The notes beneath the pieces were generated by a model that was not told where the DNA came from, did not search any database, and saw only the letters and a program-made list of their open reading frames with translations. The translations under genes were made by a program, and so were the position numbers. Positions 7,710 to 15,961 of a stretch of 35,452 nt of DNA are shown here, piece by piece (within the stretch, counting starts at the first letter, position 1; each line of letters starts with the position of its first letter). This DNA is from Acidobacteriota bacterium (GTDB lineage Bacteria; Actinomycetota; Acidimicrobiia; Acidimicrobiales; Ilumatobacteraceae): positions 1-35,452 of the forward strand of contig JAGWWV010000021.1 in NCBI GenBank assembly GCA_018970175.1, written 5' to 3'.

Positions 7710-10700
7710 GTGGAGAGCGCCCCCGAGACCCCCTCCAGCCCTGAATTCGGGGCGGGCCCCGTGCCCGTGGTCGGCGCCATCGTCGTCGCCGAGCAGCACC
7801 CCAACCCGAGCCAGCCGGTACTGGCCGAGGTGCTCGACGCTTTGGCCGCCCAAGATCACCCCGACCTGCGCTTCGTCTTTTTCCTCGTGGGGGGACGGGC
7901 CAACGACCCGGTGGGATCCACGGGGTCCTCCGGTCCCGTGGGTCGGGAGATTCTCGAGCGGCTGCCGAACGCGATCGTGCGTTCCGTCGTGGGCAACCCC
8001 GGTTACGGACCGACCCAGAACGAACTTGCCCGCATGGTCGACGGCGACAAGGGCCTCTTTCTCTTTCTCCACGACGACGTTGCCCTCGCTCCGAATGCGG
8101 TCTCGTCGATGGTCGCCGAGATGTTCCGATCTAATGCGGCGCTCGTCGGCCCGAAGTTGGTCGACTGGGATGAACCGGAGGTTCTGCAACACGTGGGCAT
8201 GGGTGTCGACCGCACGGGCGAAGTCGACCCGATCGTGCTGCCGGGTGAACGCGACCAAGAACAACACGATGCCGTCGGTGACGTGTTCTGTGTCCCGAGC
8301 GCGTGCATGTTGGTGCGGGCCGACGTCTTTCGTCGTGCCGGTGGATTCGCACCCGAGATCGACTTTGGTGGAGAAGAGCTGGACCTCTGCTGGCGTGTGC
8401 ATCTCACCGGCGGTCGTGTGATGGTTGTGCCGTCGGCCGTCGCGCGACACCGCGAGAAGTTCTCCGAGCGCAATCCCGACATCGACCTCGACGAACGTCG
8501 TGAACGCCACAGGGTCCAAACGGTGCTCGCGGCGACGTCCGGATCACGGTTCCTTCCGGTGCTCGCGCTTCTCGTCGGGCTTTCGGTCATCGAAGGCTTC
8601 ATCGGGGTCTTCTCCGGGCGGTCGCGACGCGCCATCACGGCCCTGGCCACCGTTGGCGGAACCGTTGTGCGAGTGGGGTCGTTGCGCCGTCGTCGGACGC
8701 GCGTTCAGGCGCTGCGCGTCGTCTCGGATGCCGAAGTCCACGATCTTCAGGTTCAAGGCAGCGCGCGGGTGGTGTCGTTCCTGCGCGCTCGTCGTGCGCG
8801 AACCGACGCGCGACGGCTCGAAAACAGAATCGCCGCGGCCGAACGAGAACGTCGCGCGCGCACCACTCTCGGGGTCTTTGCGTTTCTCGGCGTCGTTTTC
8901 GTGGTTGGTTCGCGTCGGTTGATCACCGACGGCGTCACGTTCGTCGGCCAGTTCGTGCCGTTCACCGAAACGTGGCGTTCGCTCGGTGCCGCGTACCGCC
9001 TTGGTTGGTGGCCCGGTGGATTCGGCTCGGCGACACCTGCCCCAACCGGCACCGCCCTCGTCGGCGTCGCCACGTTCTTCTCGTTCGGGAATCCGGCACT
9101 CGTGCGCACTGTCGCCGTCGTCGGCCTCGGTGTCGTCGGCGTGCTCGGCATGTGGTGGTTCGCACGCGACGTCACGACATCGGCACGGGCACGTGCGGCG
9201 GGCACGCTCGCCTACGCGATGGTGCCCCTGCCGTACGAGGCGATCGCCACGGGTCGGTGGAGCGTTCTTGCGTGTTACGCGGCGGCTCCCTGGGTGTTGC
9301 TCGCGTTCAGCCGCGCGAACGACGTCCTCACGGCAACCGCAGCCGACGTGCTGCGACGCGCGCTGCGGCTGGGGCTCTTGGTCGCTGCCGTCGCGGCATT
9401 CGAGCCCTCTTTCGTTCTCGTGGTCGGGACGGCAGCCGTCGCCTACATGTTGGTCACGGGTCTCGCGACGGGAGTCCGTTCGCTGCGCGGACTGTCGGGC
9501 GTCGTGGCAGCCGCCCTCGTCGCCGCGGTCGTGCTCAACTTTCCGTGGATCGGCCACTACGTCACGTCCGACTGGTGGTCGCTCGTCGTTGGGGCCGATA
9601 CCGGTGTCGGCCGCGGCGAGGGCATCCTCCGCATCCTCGCGTTCGACTCGGGCCGCACGACGTTTGCTCCCGCGGTGCTCGTCCTCTACGGCATCGTCGC
9701 CGTCGGAGTTGTCGTGGCGCGAGCCGAGCGGTTCGTGTGGGCCGTGCGCGGCGCAGTACTCGTCGCCGTGTTCGTGTTCCTTGCGTTGGCGTCTGACTCG
9801 CGTCTCTTCGGTTTCCAATTGCCCGAACCAGGGGTTCTCCTCACGTTTGCTGCCGCAGGTCTTGCTCTCGGTGTCGTGGCCCTTTTCGACGCGGTCGAAA
9901 ACGACGTGAAGGGCCAACGTTTCGGGTGGCGTCAGCCTCTTGCGCTGCTTGCGGCCGTCGCCGTGTTGGTTCCCGCGCTTCCTCTCGCGGTGAACGCGGC
10001 CGATGGTCGATGGAATCAACCCCGGTCGTCGATCGACACGCTGCTGCTGCAGCTGTCGAAGAACCCCGACGAGGGTGACTACCGCATCTTGTATCTCGGT
10101 CATCCCGACCTTCTTCCCGCGGCACCGCGAACTCTCGACCTCGGCGGCGGGGGAGTGCGCCTCGCCTATGCGGTCACCGACGACGGCATCGCGACGCTCT
10201 TCACGCAGTGGTCACCGAAGGAAACGTCGACCGTTCGCACTCTCGAAAACGCGATCGTCCACCTGGTTGCAGGTGACACGCCACGTGTCGGGCGTCTCGT
10301 TGCACCGCTCGGTGTTCGCTACGTCGTCGTCCCTCGGATCGACGGCGCTCGCAGCACGAGAGAATCGCCGAAGCCGGAACCGGCCGGGCTCGTCGATGCA
10401 TTGCGCGTCCAACTCGACCTTCGTCGCCAGTACGAGTCGGCCGATCTGCTCATCTACGAAAACACCGCGTGGGTACCGACTGTCGCGCAGTTGAGTTCCA
10501 CGGGTGCGGCCGCCAGCACCACGGCCGGCATGGACGAGCTCGTGTTGTCCGACCTGCGTGGAGCGACACCGGCAAAGAGCGGTTTCGTTCCCGGCCGAGC
10601 CACCCAGCGTCTCGAAGTTGGTCCCGGTGTCGTCACCGTTGCCGTACCGCCGTCGCCGCGCTGGACGCTGTCGGTCGACGGTCGTCGTTTGGCATCGCGG

Positions 10701-10949
10701 CCCGCATTTGGTGCAACCACGGGTTTCGACGTTCCCGATTCGGTGCCACCCGGCAGCCGTGCCACGTTGCGCTACGACCGTCCCCTCCTGCAGGTGGCGT
10801 TCGTCGTCGGTCAGTTCGTGCTGTGGTGTTTTGCCTTGTTCGTCGCGTTTGCCCGAAAGCTTCGCCGTCGTCGGTCGAGCACCGTACGAGTCTCGGGTGA
10901 CGATCGATCCCTGAGTTTTGCGACGCAACCCGCGGGGGAGCAGCGATGA
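7710..10949 (+). CDS. Large glycosyltransferase family 2 protein fused to a multi-helix membrane domain
   Basis: The 1079-residue protein has a GT-A type GT2 domain in residues 15-260, with LFLFLHDDVAL (metal-binding HDD at 121-123), GDVFCVPSACMLVRADVF and GGEELDLCWRVH (220-231), the acidic acceptor-site motif. A basic, Arg-rich stretch (about 310-385) follows, then roughly 12 membrane helices between about 385 and 770, a large domain outside, and a last helix near 1030-1055. This fusion is known in Actinobacteria next to DUF5719 genes and is thought to build an envelope glycan; its donor and acceptor are unknown. GTG 7710 is favoured by the -10 element. The stop overlaps the next start as ATGA, showing translational coupling to the DUF5719 gene. 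Confidence 0.85.
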   Translation: MESAPETPSSPEFGAGPVPVVGAIVVAEQHPNPSQPVLAEVLDALAAQDHPDLRFVFFLVGGRANDPVGSTGSSGPVGREILERLPNAIVRSVVGNPGYGPTQNELARMVDGDKGLFLFLHDDVALAPNAVSSMVAEMFRSNAALVGPKLVDWDEPEVLQHVGMGVDRTGEVDPIVLPGERDQEQHDAVGDVFCVPSACMLVRADVFRRAGGFAPEIDFGGEELDLCWRVHLTGGRVMVVPSAVARHREKFSERNPDIDLDERRERHRVQTVLAATSGSRFLPVLALLVGLSVIEGFIGVFSGRSRRAITALATVGGTVVRVGSLRRRRTRVQALRVVSDAEVHDLQVQGSARVVSFLRARRARTDARRLENRIAAAERERRARTTLGVFAFLGVVFVVGSRRLITDGVTFVGQFVPFTETWRSLGAAYRLGWWPGGFGSATPAPTGTALVGVATFFSFGNPALVRTVAVVGLGVVGVLGMWWFARDVTTSARARAAGTLAYAMVPLPYEAIATGRWSVLACYAAAPWVLLAFSRANDVLTATAADVLRRALRLGLLVAAVAAFEPSFVLVVGTAAVAYMLVTGLATGVRSLRGLSGVVAAALVAAVVLNFPWIGHYVTSDWWSLVVGADTGVGRGEGILRILAFDSGRTTFAPAVLVLYGIVAVGVVVARAERFVWAVRGAVLVAVFVFLALASDSRLFGFQLPEPGVLLTFAAAGLALGVVALFDAVENDVKGQRFGWRQPLALLAAVAVLVPALPLAVNAADGRWNQPRSSIDTLLLQLSKNPDEGDYRILYLGHPDLLPAAPRTLDLGGGGVRLAYAVTDDGIATLFTQWSPKETSTVRTLENAIVHLVAGDTPRVGRLVAPLGVRYVVVPRIDGARSTRESPKPEPAGLVDALRVQLDLRRQYESADLLIYENTAWVPTVAQLSSTGAAASTTAGMDELVLSDLRGATPAKSGFVPGRATQRLEVGPGVVTVAVPPSPRWTLSVDGRRLASRPAFGATTGFDVPDSVPPGSRATLRYDRPLLQVAFVVGQFVLWCFALFVAFARKLRRRRSSTVRVSGDDRSLSFATQPAGEQR

Positions 10950-12433
10950 CCCGCACGAGACGCATTCCGGCCGTGCTCTTGGTGCTCGTCGTCGGTGCAG
11001 GCATCGTCGTTGCCGACCGCGAGGGTCGCGTCGATGACGTGCAAACCGATTCCGCGGTGCCCGTCGTTCTTGGTGCGCTGCCGCCCGTGTCGAGCGATGC
11101 TCCGGCAACGTCGAGTGCGTGGTACTGCCCCGGCGTTCCGCTGGGCGGCAAGGGTTACGAAGGTGGGGACTACGGCGGCGAGGCAATCGTCGCCAACCCG
11201 ACCGATGCCGAACTCACTGGCCTCGTCACCCGCTACGTCGATGGTGCGACTCCGCTGGTGACCGCGATCTCGGTGGCGCCGCGCGACCGCGTGGTTGTCG
11301 ACCTCGACGCCGGAGTCGACGGTCGCTACGCCAGCGCCCTCGTCGAACTGACCGGGGTCAACGGCGGCGGTGGCGCCGTTGTCGAACAGCGCGCCGACTT
11401 TCCGGCAGGTGAGTCGTACCAGCCCTGCGCCAACGCACCCTCGGACGGGTGGTACTTCGCCGACGGATTCACGGCGAGCGACAGCAAGCAAGACCTGGTG
11501 CTCACGAACCCTCTCGTCGACGCAACCGTTGTCAACGTCCGCTTCGTCACGAAGGACGGTGAGCGTGCGCCCTCCGCGCTGCAGGGTTTCGTGTTGCCGC
11601 CACAGTCCCTCAGTGTGATCGAAATCGCCAACCAGGGTGCTCGCGGCGAGGAACTCGTCGGTGTCGAACTGCGTGCGCAAAGCGGCACGTTCGTCGCGGC
11701 GCGCGCTCAGCACTACCTCGGCACCGGGCGACTCGGCTACACCCTCAAGCTGGGTTCCTCCGCCGCCCACAACGACTGGTGGGTCGTGACGGGCAACTAT
11801 GCGGGCAAGCCGGCCGAACAGATCGATGTCTTCAACCCGGGTGGGCGTGACTCACTCGTGTCGGTGCTGTTCTCGGGGTCCGACGCGGTGACTGCGGCAC
11901 CTCTGTCGCTCGTGGTGCCATCGCACCGCGTGGTCAGCGTGTCGATGGCAAACGTTGCGGGACTGCCCGAGTCGGAATTCGTCGTGTCGCTGTCGGTTCT
12001 CGAGGGCGACCCCGTCGTTGTCGAACACGTCGTGACGCGTCAACTGAAGGACAACGCGGCGACGTCGGTCGACTTGGCCCTGCCGTCCGCGATGGCGTCG
12101 TCGAAGTGGCGTTCGGCGATCGGCCTCGCCGGCGGCACCGCACGAGCGATCCTCGTCTTCAACCCCACCGGGGTCGATGCGTCCGCCGCCGTCGCCAGCA
12201 TCGGCCCCGCCGGCCGACTCCCCGTCGCGGGTCTGGAACAGGTGGCGCTGCCCGCGGGTCGCCCCGTTTACGTGTCGCTGCCGGCCGGTATCGACCTGCC
12301 GCAGTTCGAGGTGACCGCCACTCAGCCCGTTCTCGTCGTGCGGTTCGTTCCGCGCGCGACCGGCGTCGGCGGTCGCGACATCGTTCCTGCGTTGCCCGTT
12401 CCGATGATCAATCCTGTGGCGGTGGGGCAATGA
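10946..12433 (+). CDS. DUF5719 family exported protein
   Basis: The 495-residue protein has an N-terminal Arg-rich segment and a hydrophobic helix (residues 8-23) without an obvious signal peptidase site, so it is probably anchored outside. The rest is beta-rich with repeated segments of the type 'vaNP....a.v.v.f...g' ending in proline-rich turns, as in DUF5719 proteins of Actinobacteria. It contains only two cysteines, Cys61 (AWYCPG) and Cys161 (YQPCAN), which could form one disulfide. The start has GGGGGAG five bases upstream and overlaps the GT2 stop by four bases; its own stop overlaps the thioredoxin-like start in the same way. The family has no established function; context suggests it assists envelope glycan assembly. 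Confidence 0.75.
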   Translation: MTRTRRIPAVLLVLVVGAGIVVADREGRVDDVQTDSAVPVVLGALPPVSSDAPATSSAWYCPGVPLGGKGYEGGDYGGEAIVANPTDAELTGLVTRYVDGATPLVTAISVAPRDRVVVDLDAGVDGRYASALVELTGVNGGGGAVVEQRADFPAGESYQPCANAPSDGWYFADGFTASDSKQDLVLTNPLVDATVVNVRFVTKDGERAPSALQGFVLPPQSLSVIEIANQGARGEELVGVELRAQSGTFVAARAQHYLGTGRLGYTLKLGSSAAHNDWWVVTGNYAGKPAEQIDVFNPGGRDSLVSVLFSGSDAVTAAPLSLVVPSHRVVSVSMANVAGLPESEFVVSLSVLEGDPVVVEHVVTRQLKDNAATSVDLALPSAMASSKWRSAIGLAGGTARAILVFNPTGVDASAAVASIGPAGRLPVAGLEQVALPAGRPVYVSLPAGIDLPQFEVTATQPVLVVRFVPRATGVGGRDIVPALPVPMINPVAVGQ

Positions 12434-12882
12434 GCAACGTCCTGATTGCCGCTGCAGTCGTCGTGTGTGCCGCGCTCGCGGCATTCGTCGGCCGTCGCAG
12501 GCGATCGCAGGCGCCGACCCAACCGCGCATGCAACTGCCCACGCAAATCGACCGGGCCGACTTCGACGAACCGGACAAGCCGTGGCTCGTTGCGGTGTTC
12601 TCGTCGGCGACGTGTCACACGTGCGCCGATGTCGTCGGCAAGGCGCGCGCGTTGTCGTCGCGTGACGTGGTTGTCCACGACGTCGAGTACTCGGTTGCGC
12701 GCGACATCCACAAGCGTTACGACGTGGATGCAGTGCCGGCCGTGCTGATTGCCGACCGCGACGGAGTCGTGCGTGCGACGTTCATGGGCCCGGTGACGGC
12801 GACCGATCTGTGGGCGGCCGTCGCCGAGTGTCGCGATCCGGGGTCACGCCCCGATGCGACGTGTCACGGTCACGACGACTGA
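12430..12882 (+). CDS. Membrane-anchored thioredoxin-fold protein
   Basis: This 150-residue protein starts at ATG 12430, overlapping the DUF5719 stop as ATGA. Residues 4-20 form a membrane helix followed at once by RRRR (22-25), and a thioredoxin fold follows with CHTC at 62-65 as the redox pair and the cis-proline loop AVPAVLI at 102-108. The positive charges behind the helix suggest the domain may face the cytoplasm, although a reversed insertion would place it outside. It is probably a thiol-disulfide oxidoreductase; its partner is not known. The C-terminus carries one more Cys and two His in TCHGHDD. Its last 13 bases overlap the end of the convergent ftsH gene. Confidence 0.8.
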   Translation: MSNVLIAAAVVVCAALAAFVGRRRRSQAPTQPRMQLPTQIDRADFDEPDKPWLVAVFSSATCHTCADVVGKARALSSRDVVVHDVEYSVARDIHKRYDVDAVPAVLIADRDGVVRATFMGPVTATDLWAAVAECRDPGSRPDATCHGHDD

Positions 12883-14882
12883 GTCGAGTCGGTGGTGTTG
12901 GGGGAGACGGCCGGGGATTCGGCGAGTCCCTGCTGAACGAGGCGCACGACGGCCTGACCGTCGATTGTCTCCTCTTCGAGCAGTTTTGATGCGACGAGGT
13001 CGAGGCCGCGACGGTGCTTCTGCAGAATGTCGCGCGCGCGGACTTCTTGTTCGCGCAGAATGCGCGCGATCTCGCCGTCAATCATTTTGGCGGTGTCGTC
13101 GCTGTATTCGCGGCCGTTGGTCATGAGGTCTTCGCCGAGGAACACCTGCTGTTGCGTGCTCCACGCCATCGGGCCGACGGCCTGGCTCATGCCCCATTCG
13201 CGTACCATTCGGCGGGCGATCGATGTCGCCTGCTCGAGGTCGTTCGCGGCGCCGCTGTTCAGGTGACCGAACACGATCATTTCGGCGACGCGACCACCCA
13301 TGGCCTTGCAGATGACGTCTTCGAAGAACTCTTTCGAGTACGTGTGGCGCTCTTCGGGAAGTGTCCACGTGACGCCGAGCGCCATGCCGCGAGGGAGGAT
13401 CGTCACCTTGTGCAGCGGATCGCTGTGGGGCAACACCGTGGCAAGGACCGCGTGGCCGCCTTCGTGGTAGGCCGTGGCGCGCTTTTCCTCGGCCGACAAC
13501 ACGAGGCTTTCACGACGTGCACCCATCACGACGCGGTCGCGGGCGTTTTCGAAGTCGATGCGCTCGACTTGTTTCGACCCGCGACGCACCGCAAAGAGCG
13601 CCGCTTCGTTGACGAGGTTGGCAAGGTCGGCACCGCTCATGCCCGGCGTCGCACGGGCCATCGTGTCGAGGTCGACGTCGGCACCCATGCGCTTGTCCTT
13701 CGAGTGCACCTTCAGGATCGCGAGACGCTCTTCGTATTCGGGAAGTGGAACGACGATCTGACGGTCGAAGCGACCCGGGCGCAGGAGAGCGGGGTCGAGG
13801 ATGTCGGGGCGGTTCGTCGCCGCCATGATGACGATGCCCTCACTCGTTTCGAAGCCGTCCATCTCGGCCAGCATCTGGTTGAGGGTTTGTTCACGTTCGT
13901 CGTGACCGCCACCGAGGCCGGCTCCGCGCTTGCGGCCAATCGAGTCGATTTCGTCGATGAAGATGATGGCGCGGCCCATCTTGCGGGCCGTCTGGAAGAG
14001 GTCGCGAACGCGGCTGGCGCCGACGCCGACGAACATCTCCATGAAGTCGGAACCAGTGACCGACAGGAAGCCGACGCCCGCCTCGCCGGCGACCGCGCGG
14101 GCAAAGAGGGTCTTGCCGGTTCCGGGAGGGCCGACGAGAAGAATGCCCTTCGGAACGCGTGCACCGATCTCTTTGAACTGTTCGGGCATGCGCAGGAAGT
14201 CGACGACCTCCTTGATTTCCATCTTGACGCCGTCGTAGCCGGCGACATCGGCGAACGTGGTCGAAGGCTTGTCGGCGTTGTATGTCTTCGCCCTGCTGCG
14301 ACCGATCGACATGATGTTGCCGGCCTGACCCATGGCGCGCCGCTGCATCCACACGAAGAAGCCCACGATGAGGAGGAACGGCAAGAGGATGGGGACGAGG
14401 CTCGTGAACCAGTTCGGCTGCGGGGTGTTGTAGTTGTAATCGACGCCCCTCGACTTCAGCAGTTCTTCGTCGGCATCGCTGAGGAGCGGTGCGCCCGTCG
14501 TTGCGAAACTCCGTCCACTGGTGAGTTCACCACTGATCTGGTTGGTGGCGTTGTTGATGGAGACCTTCTCGACCTTGCCCTCGCGCACGAGCGTGAGGAA
14601 TTCGGTGTAGGTGAGCTTGTCGGCGTTGGTGGTGGGCCACAGCCGAGGGCCGATGAGCAGCAAGACCGCGAACGCGGCGATCACCCAGACCGCCCAGCGG
14701 GGGAGCGGTGCGCGCCCCTGGGGCTTTTGCCCGTCACGCTGTTGTCCCGAATCGGCACCTTTGCGCGAACCGTGTTGGCCACGCGACGGGAATCGACCCC
14801 ATGACGGCTTGTTCGACTGCTTCTGTCCCGACGGCTTCGACCCGGGCGCAGGCGGCGGAGGCGGTGGAGGGAGGGCGCTCAT
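12870..14882 (-). CDS. ftsH: ATP-dependent zinc metalloprotease FtsH
   Basis: FtsH is a hexameric inner-membrane AAA+ protease that degrades misassembled membrane proteins and selected regulators. The 670-residue protein has a Pro/Gly-rich cytoplasmic N-terminus (1-62), a first helix at 63-82, an external domain, a second helix at 160-179, Walker A GPPGTGKT (251-258), Walker B IIFIDEID (306-313), the second region of homology with RPGRFDRQ (368-375), and the zinc site HEGGH (473-477) with Asp548 as the likely third ligand. All catalytic parts are intact. The long Pro-rich start and the Ser/Thr-rich tail are typical actinobacterial additions. ATG 14882 is supported by a -10 hexamer six bases upstream. 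Confidence 0.97.
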   Translation of the reverse strand: MSALPPPPPPPAPGSKPSGQKQSNKPSWGRFPSRGQHGSRKGADSGQQRDGQKPQGRAPLPRWAVWVIAAFAVLLLIGPRLWPTTNADKLTYTEFLTLVREGKVEKVSINNATNQISGELTSGRSFATTGAPLLSDADEELLKSRGVDYNYNTPQPNWFTSLVPILLPFLLIVGFFVWMQRRAMGQAGNIMSIGRSRAKTYNADKPSTTFADVAGYDGVKMEIKEVVDFLRMPEQFKEIGARVPKGILLVGPPGTGKTLFARAVAGEAGVGFLSVTGSDFMEMFVGVGASRVRDLFQTARKMGRAIIFIDEIDSIGRKRGAGLGGGHDEREQTLNQMLAEMDGFETSEGIVIMAATNRPDILDPALLRPGRFDRQIVVPLPEYEERLAILKVHSKDKRMGADVDLDTMARATPGMSGADLANLVNEAALFAVRRGSKQVERIDFENARDRVVMGARRESLVLSAEEKRATAYHEGGHAVLATVLPHSDPLHKVTILPRGMALGVTWTLPEERHTYSKEFFEDVICKAMGGRVAEMIVFGHLNSGAANDLEQATSIARRMVREWGMSQAVGPMAWSTQQQVFLGEDLMTNGREYSDDTAKMIDGEIARILREQEVRARDILQKHRRGLDLVASKLLEEETIDGQAVVRLVQQGLAESPAVSPNTTDSTQSS

Positions 14883-14888
14883 GAACTC

Positions 14889-14894
14889 ATGCTA
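14889..14894 (-). promoter_or_regulatory. -10 element TAGCAT, leaderless start of ftsH
   Basis: On the minus strand TAGCAT is six bases before ATG 14882. A partial -35 match, TTCACG, lies 18 bases further upstream. The 60-base divergent gap also holds the promoter of the DUF3499 gene. Confidence 0.5.
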
Positions 14895-14929
14895 AAGGGG
14901 CAATCCACTAAACGTGAATCGTGCTCCAG

Positions 14930-14935
14930 TACGGT
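14930..14935 (+). promoter_or_regulatory. -10 element TACGGT, leaderless start of the DUF3499 gene
   Basis: TACGGT lies seven bases before ATG 14943, identical in sequence and spacing to the element before the small helical protein gene at 7563. It argues against the longer in-frame start at 14889. Confidence 0.5.
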
Positions 14936-14942
14936 TTTTCAC

Positions 14943-15200
14943 ATGTCCCGTCACTGTTCGCGCACCGGTTGCACAGCATCGGCAACGATGACCCTCACGT
15001 ACCAGTACAGCCGTTCCGTTGCGTGGCTCGACAACCTCGTGCGTGAGCGCGATCCGCATGCGTACGACCTGTGCGAGCGCCATGGCGAACGTCTCACCGT
15101 GCCCTCCGGATGGCGACTCGAAGACCGTCGGCACCAGCCGCTGCAGCTCGTCTTCACCGACACGGGCGACGGACTCTTCGGACACCGTCTCGCAGGCTGA
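14943..15200 (+). CDS. DUF3499 family protein
   Basis: The 85-residue product matches the small actinobacterial DUF3499 family: MSRHCSRTGC at the start, a middle segment ATMTLTYQYSRSVAWLDNL, and PHAYDLCERHGERLTVPSGW. Cys5, Cys10, Cys44 and His47 could bind one zinc ion, which is inference from spacing. The family is restricted to Actinobacteria and commonly lies beside phosphomannomutase genes, as it does here three genes upstream. Its function is not established. The start at ATG 14943 is favoured by the -10 hexamer and by family length. The CPBP protease gene follows after 23 bases and is probably in the same transcript. Confidence 0.85.
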   Translation: MSRHCSRTGCTASATMTLTYQYSRSVAWLDNLVRERDPHAYDLCERHGERLTVPSGWRLEDRRHQPLQLVFTDTGDGLFGHRLAG

Positions 15201-15223
15201 CGCGGCCGTCCGGTTCGGCCAAC

Positions 15224-15940
15224 GTGCAGCCATCATCCACCTCCCGCGGACCGGAAGCCCGGTATCCCGTTCCCGTTCTCTTTCTCGGCTGGGCCGGTGC
15301 ATTCGTCGTTGCAAACGTCTTCGCGGCGGTGATTTTCGGCGCCTCCGGTGCCGCGTCCGACGAAGAGCCGATCTGGGTCATCGGCCTCGTCGCATTGTCG
15401 CTGTGGGTCCCTTTGATCATGGTCCTCGTCACGTTGTCGACGCGTCTCGGCACGGGAAACTTCGCGCGCGACTACGCCGTTTCGTTCAAGCCCATCGACC
15501 TGGCCGGAGTTCCGATCGGAATCGCGTCCCAGTTGGTGTTGGTGAACCTGGTGTATCTGCCGTTGCGCGAATGGTTCCCGGGAACATTTGACGTCGACAA
15601 AGTCGAGGACAGAGCGCGAGGTCTCTTCGACCGTGCCGACGGTGCATGGATCATCGTTCTCGTTCTCGTCGTCGTGGTGGGTGCACCGATTGTCGAGGAA
15701 CTTGTGTACCGCGGATTCATCCACGGGTCGCTCCGGGGGCGATTCAGTGACGGTGTTGCACTCGTCGCTGCGGCGGTGTGGTTCACGCTGATTCACTTCA
15801 CACCCGTCGAGTTCCCCGGATTGTTCGCATTTGCAATCGTGCTCGGACTGTGTTTCCAGGGCACCGGTCGACTGGGGATGGCGATCGCGGCACACATGGC
15901 CTTCAACGCAACGGGCCTCTTGCTCGTCGCGGGTAGCTGA
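15224..15940 (+). CDS. CPBP family intramembrane glutamic protease
   Basis: The protein (238 residues from GTG 15224) has about seven or eight membrane helices and the CPBP/Abi signature: EELVYRGF with Glu158, Glu159 and Arg163, then WFTLIHF with His191, and HMAFN with His224 and Asn228. These residues form the active site in the Rce1-related family. Bacterial members act in membrane protein processing or bacteriocin self-immunity, but the substrate here is unknown. The frame stays open upstream into the DUF3499 gene, so the start is uncertain; GTG 15224 is chosen because it falls after the preceding stop and just before the first hydrophobic helix. Confidence 0.82.
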   Translation: MQPSSTSRGPEARYPVPVLFLGWAGAFVVANVFAAVIFGASGAASDEEPIWVIGLVALSLWVPLIMVLVTLSTRLGTGNFARDYAVSFKPIDLAGVPIGIASQLVLVNLVYLPLREWFPGTFDVDKVEDRARGLFDRADGAWIIVLVLVVVVGAPIVEELVYRGFIHGSLRGRFSDGVALVAAAVWFTLIHFTPVEFPGLFAFAIVLGLCFQGTGRLGMAIAAHMAFNATGLLLVAGS

Positions 15941-15961
15941 TGCCTGCCAAACTGATTCCGT

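Noticed and set aside
13014-14804. 596-residue open frame opposite ftsH
   Set aside because: It mirrors the codon pattern of ftsH, which has every catalytic motif intact; the translation has no recognisable fold.
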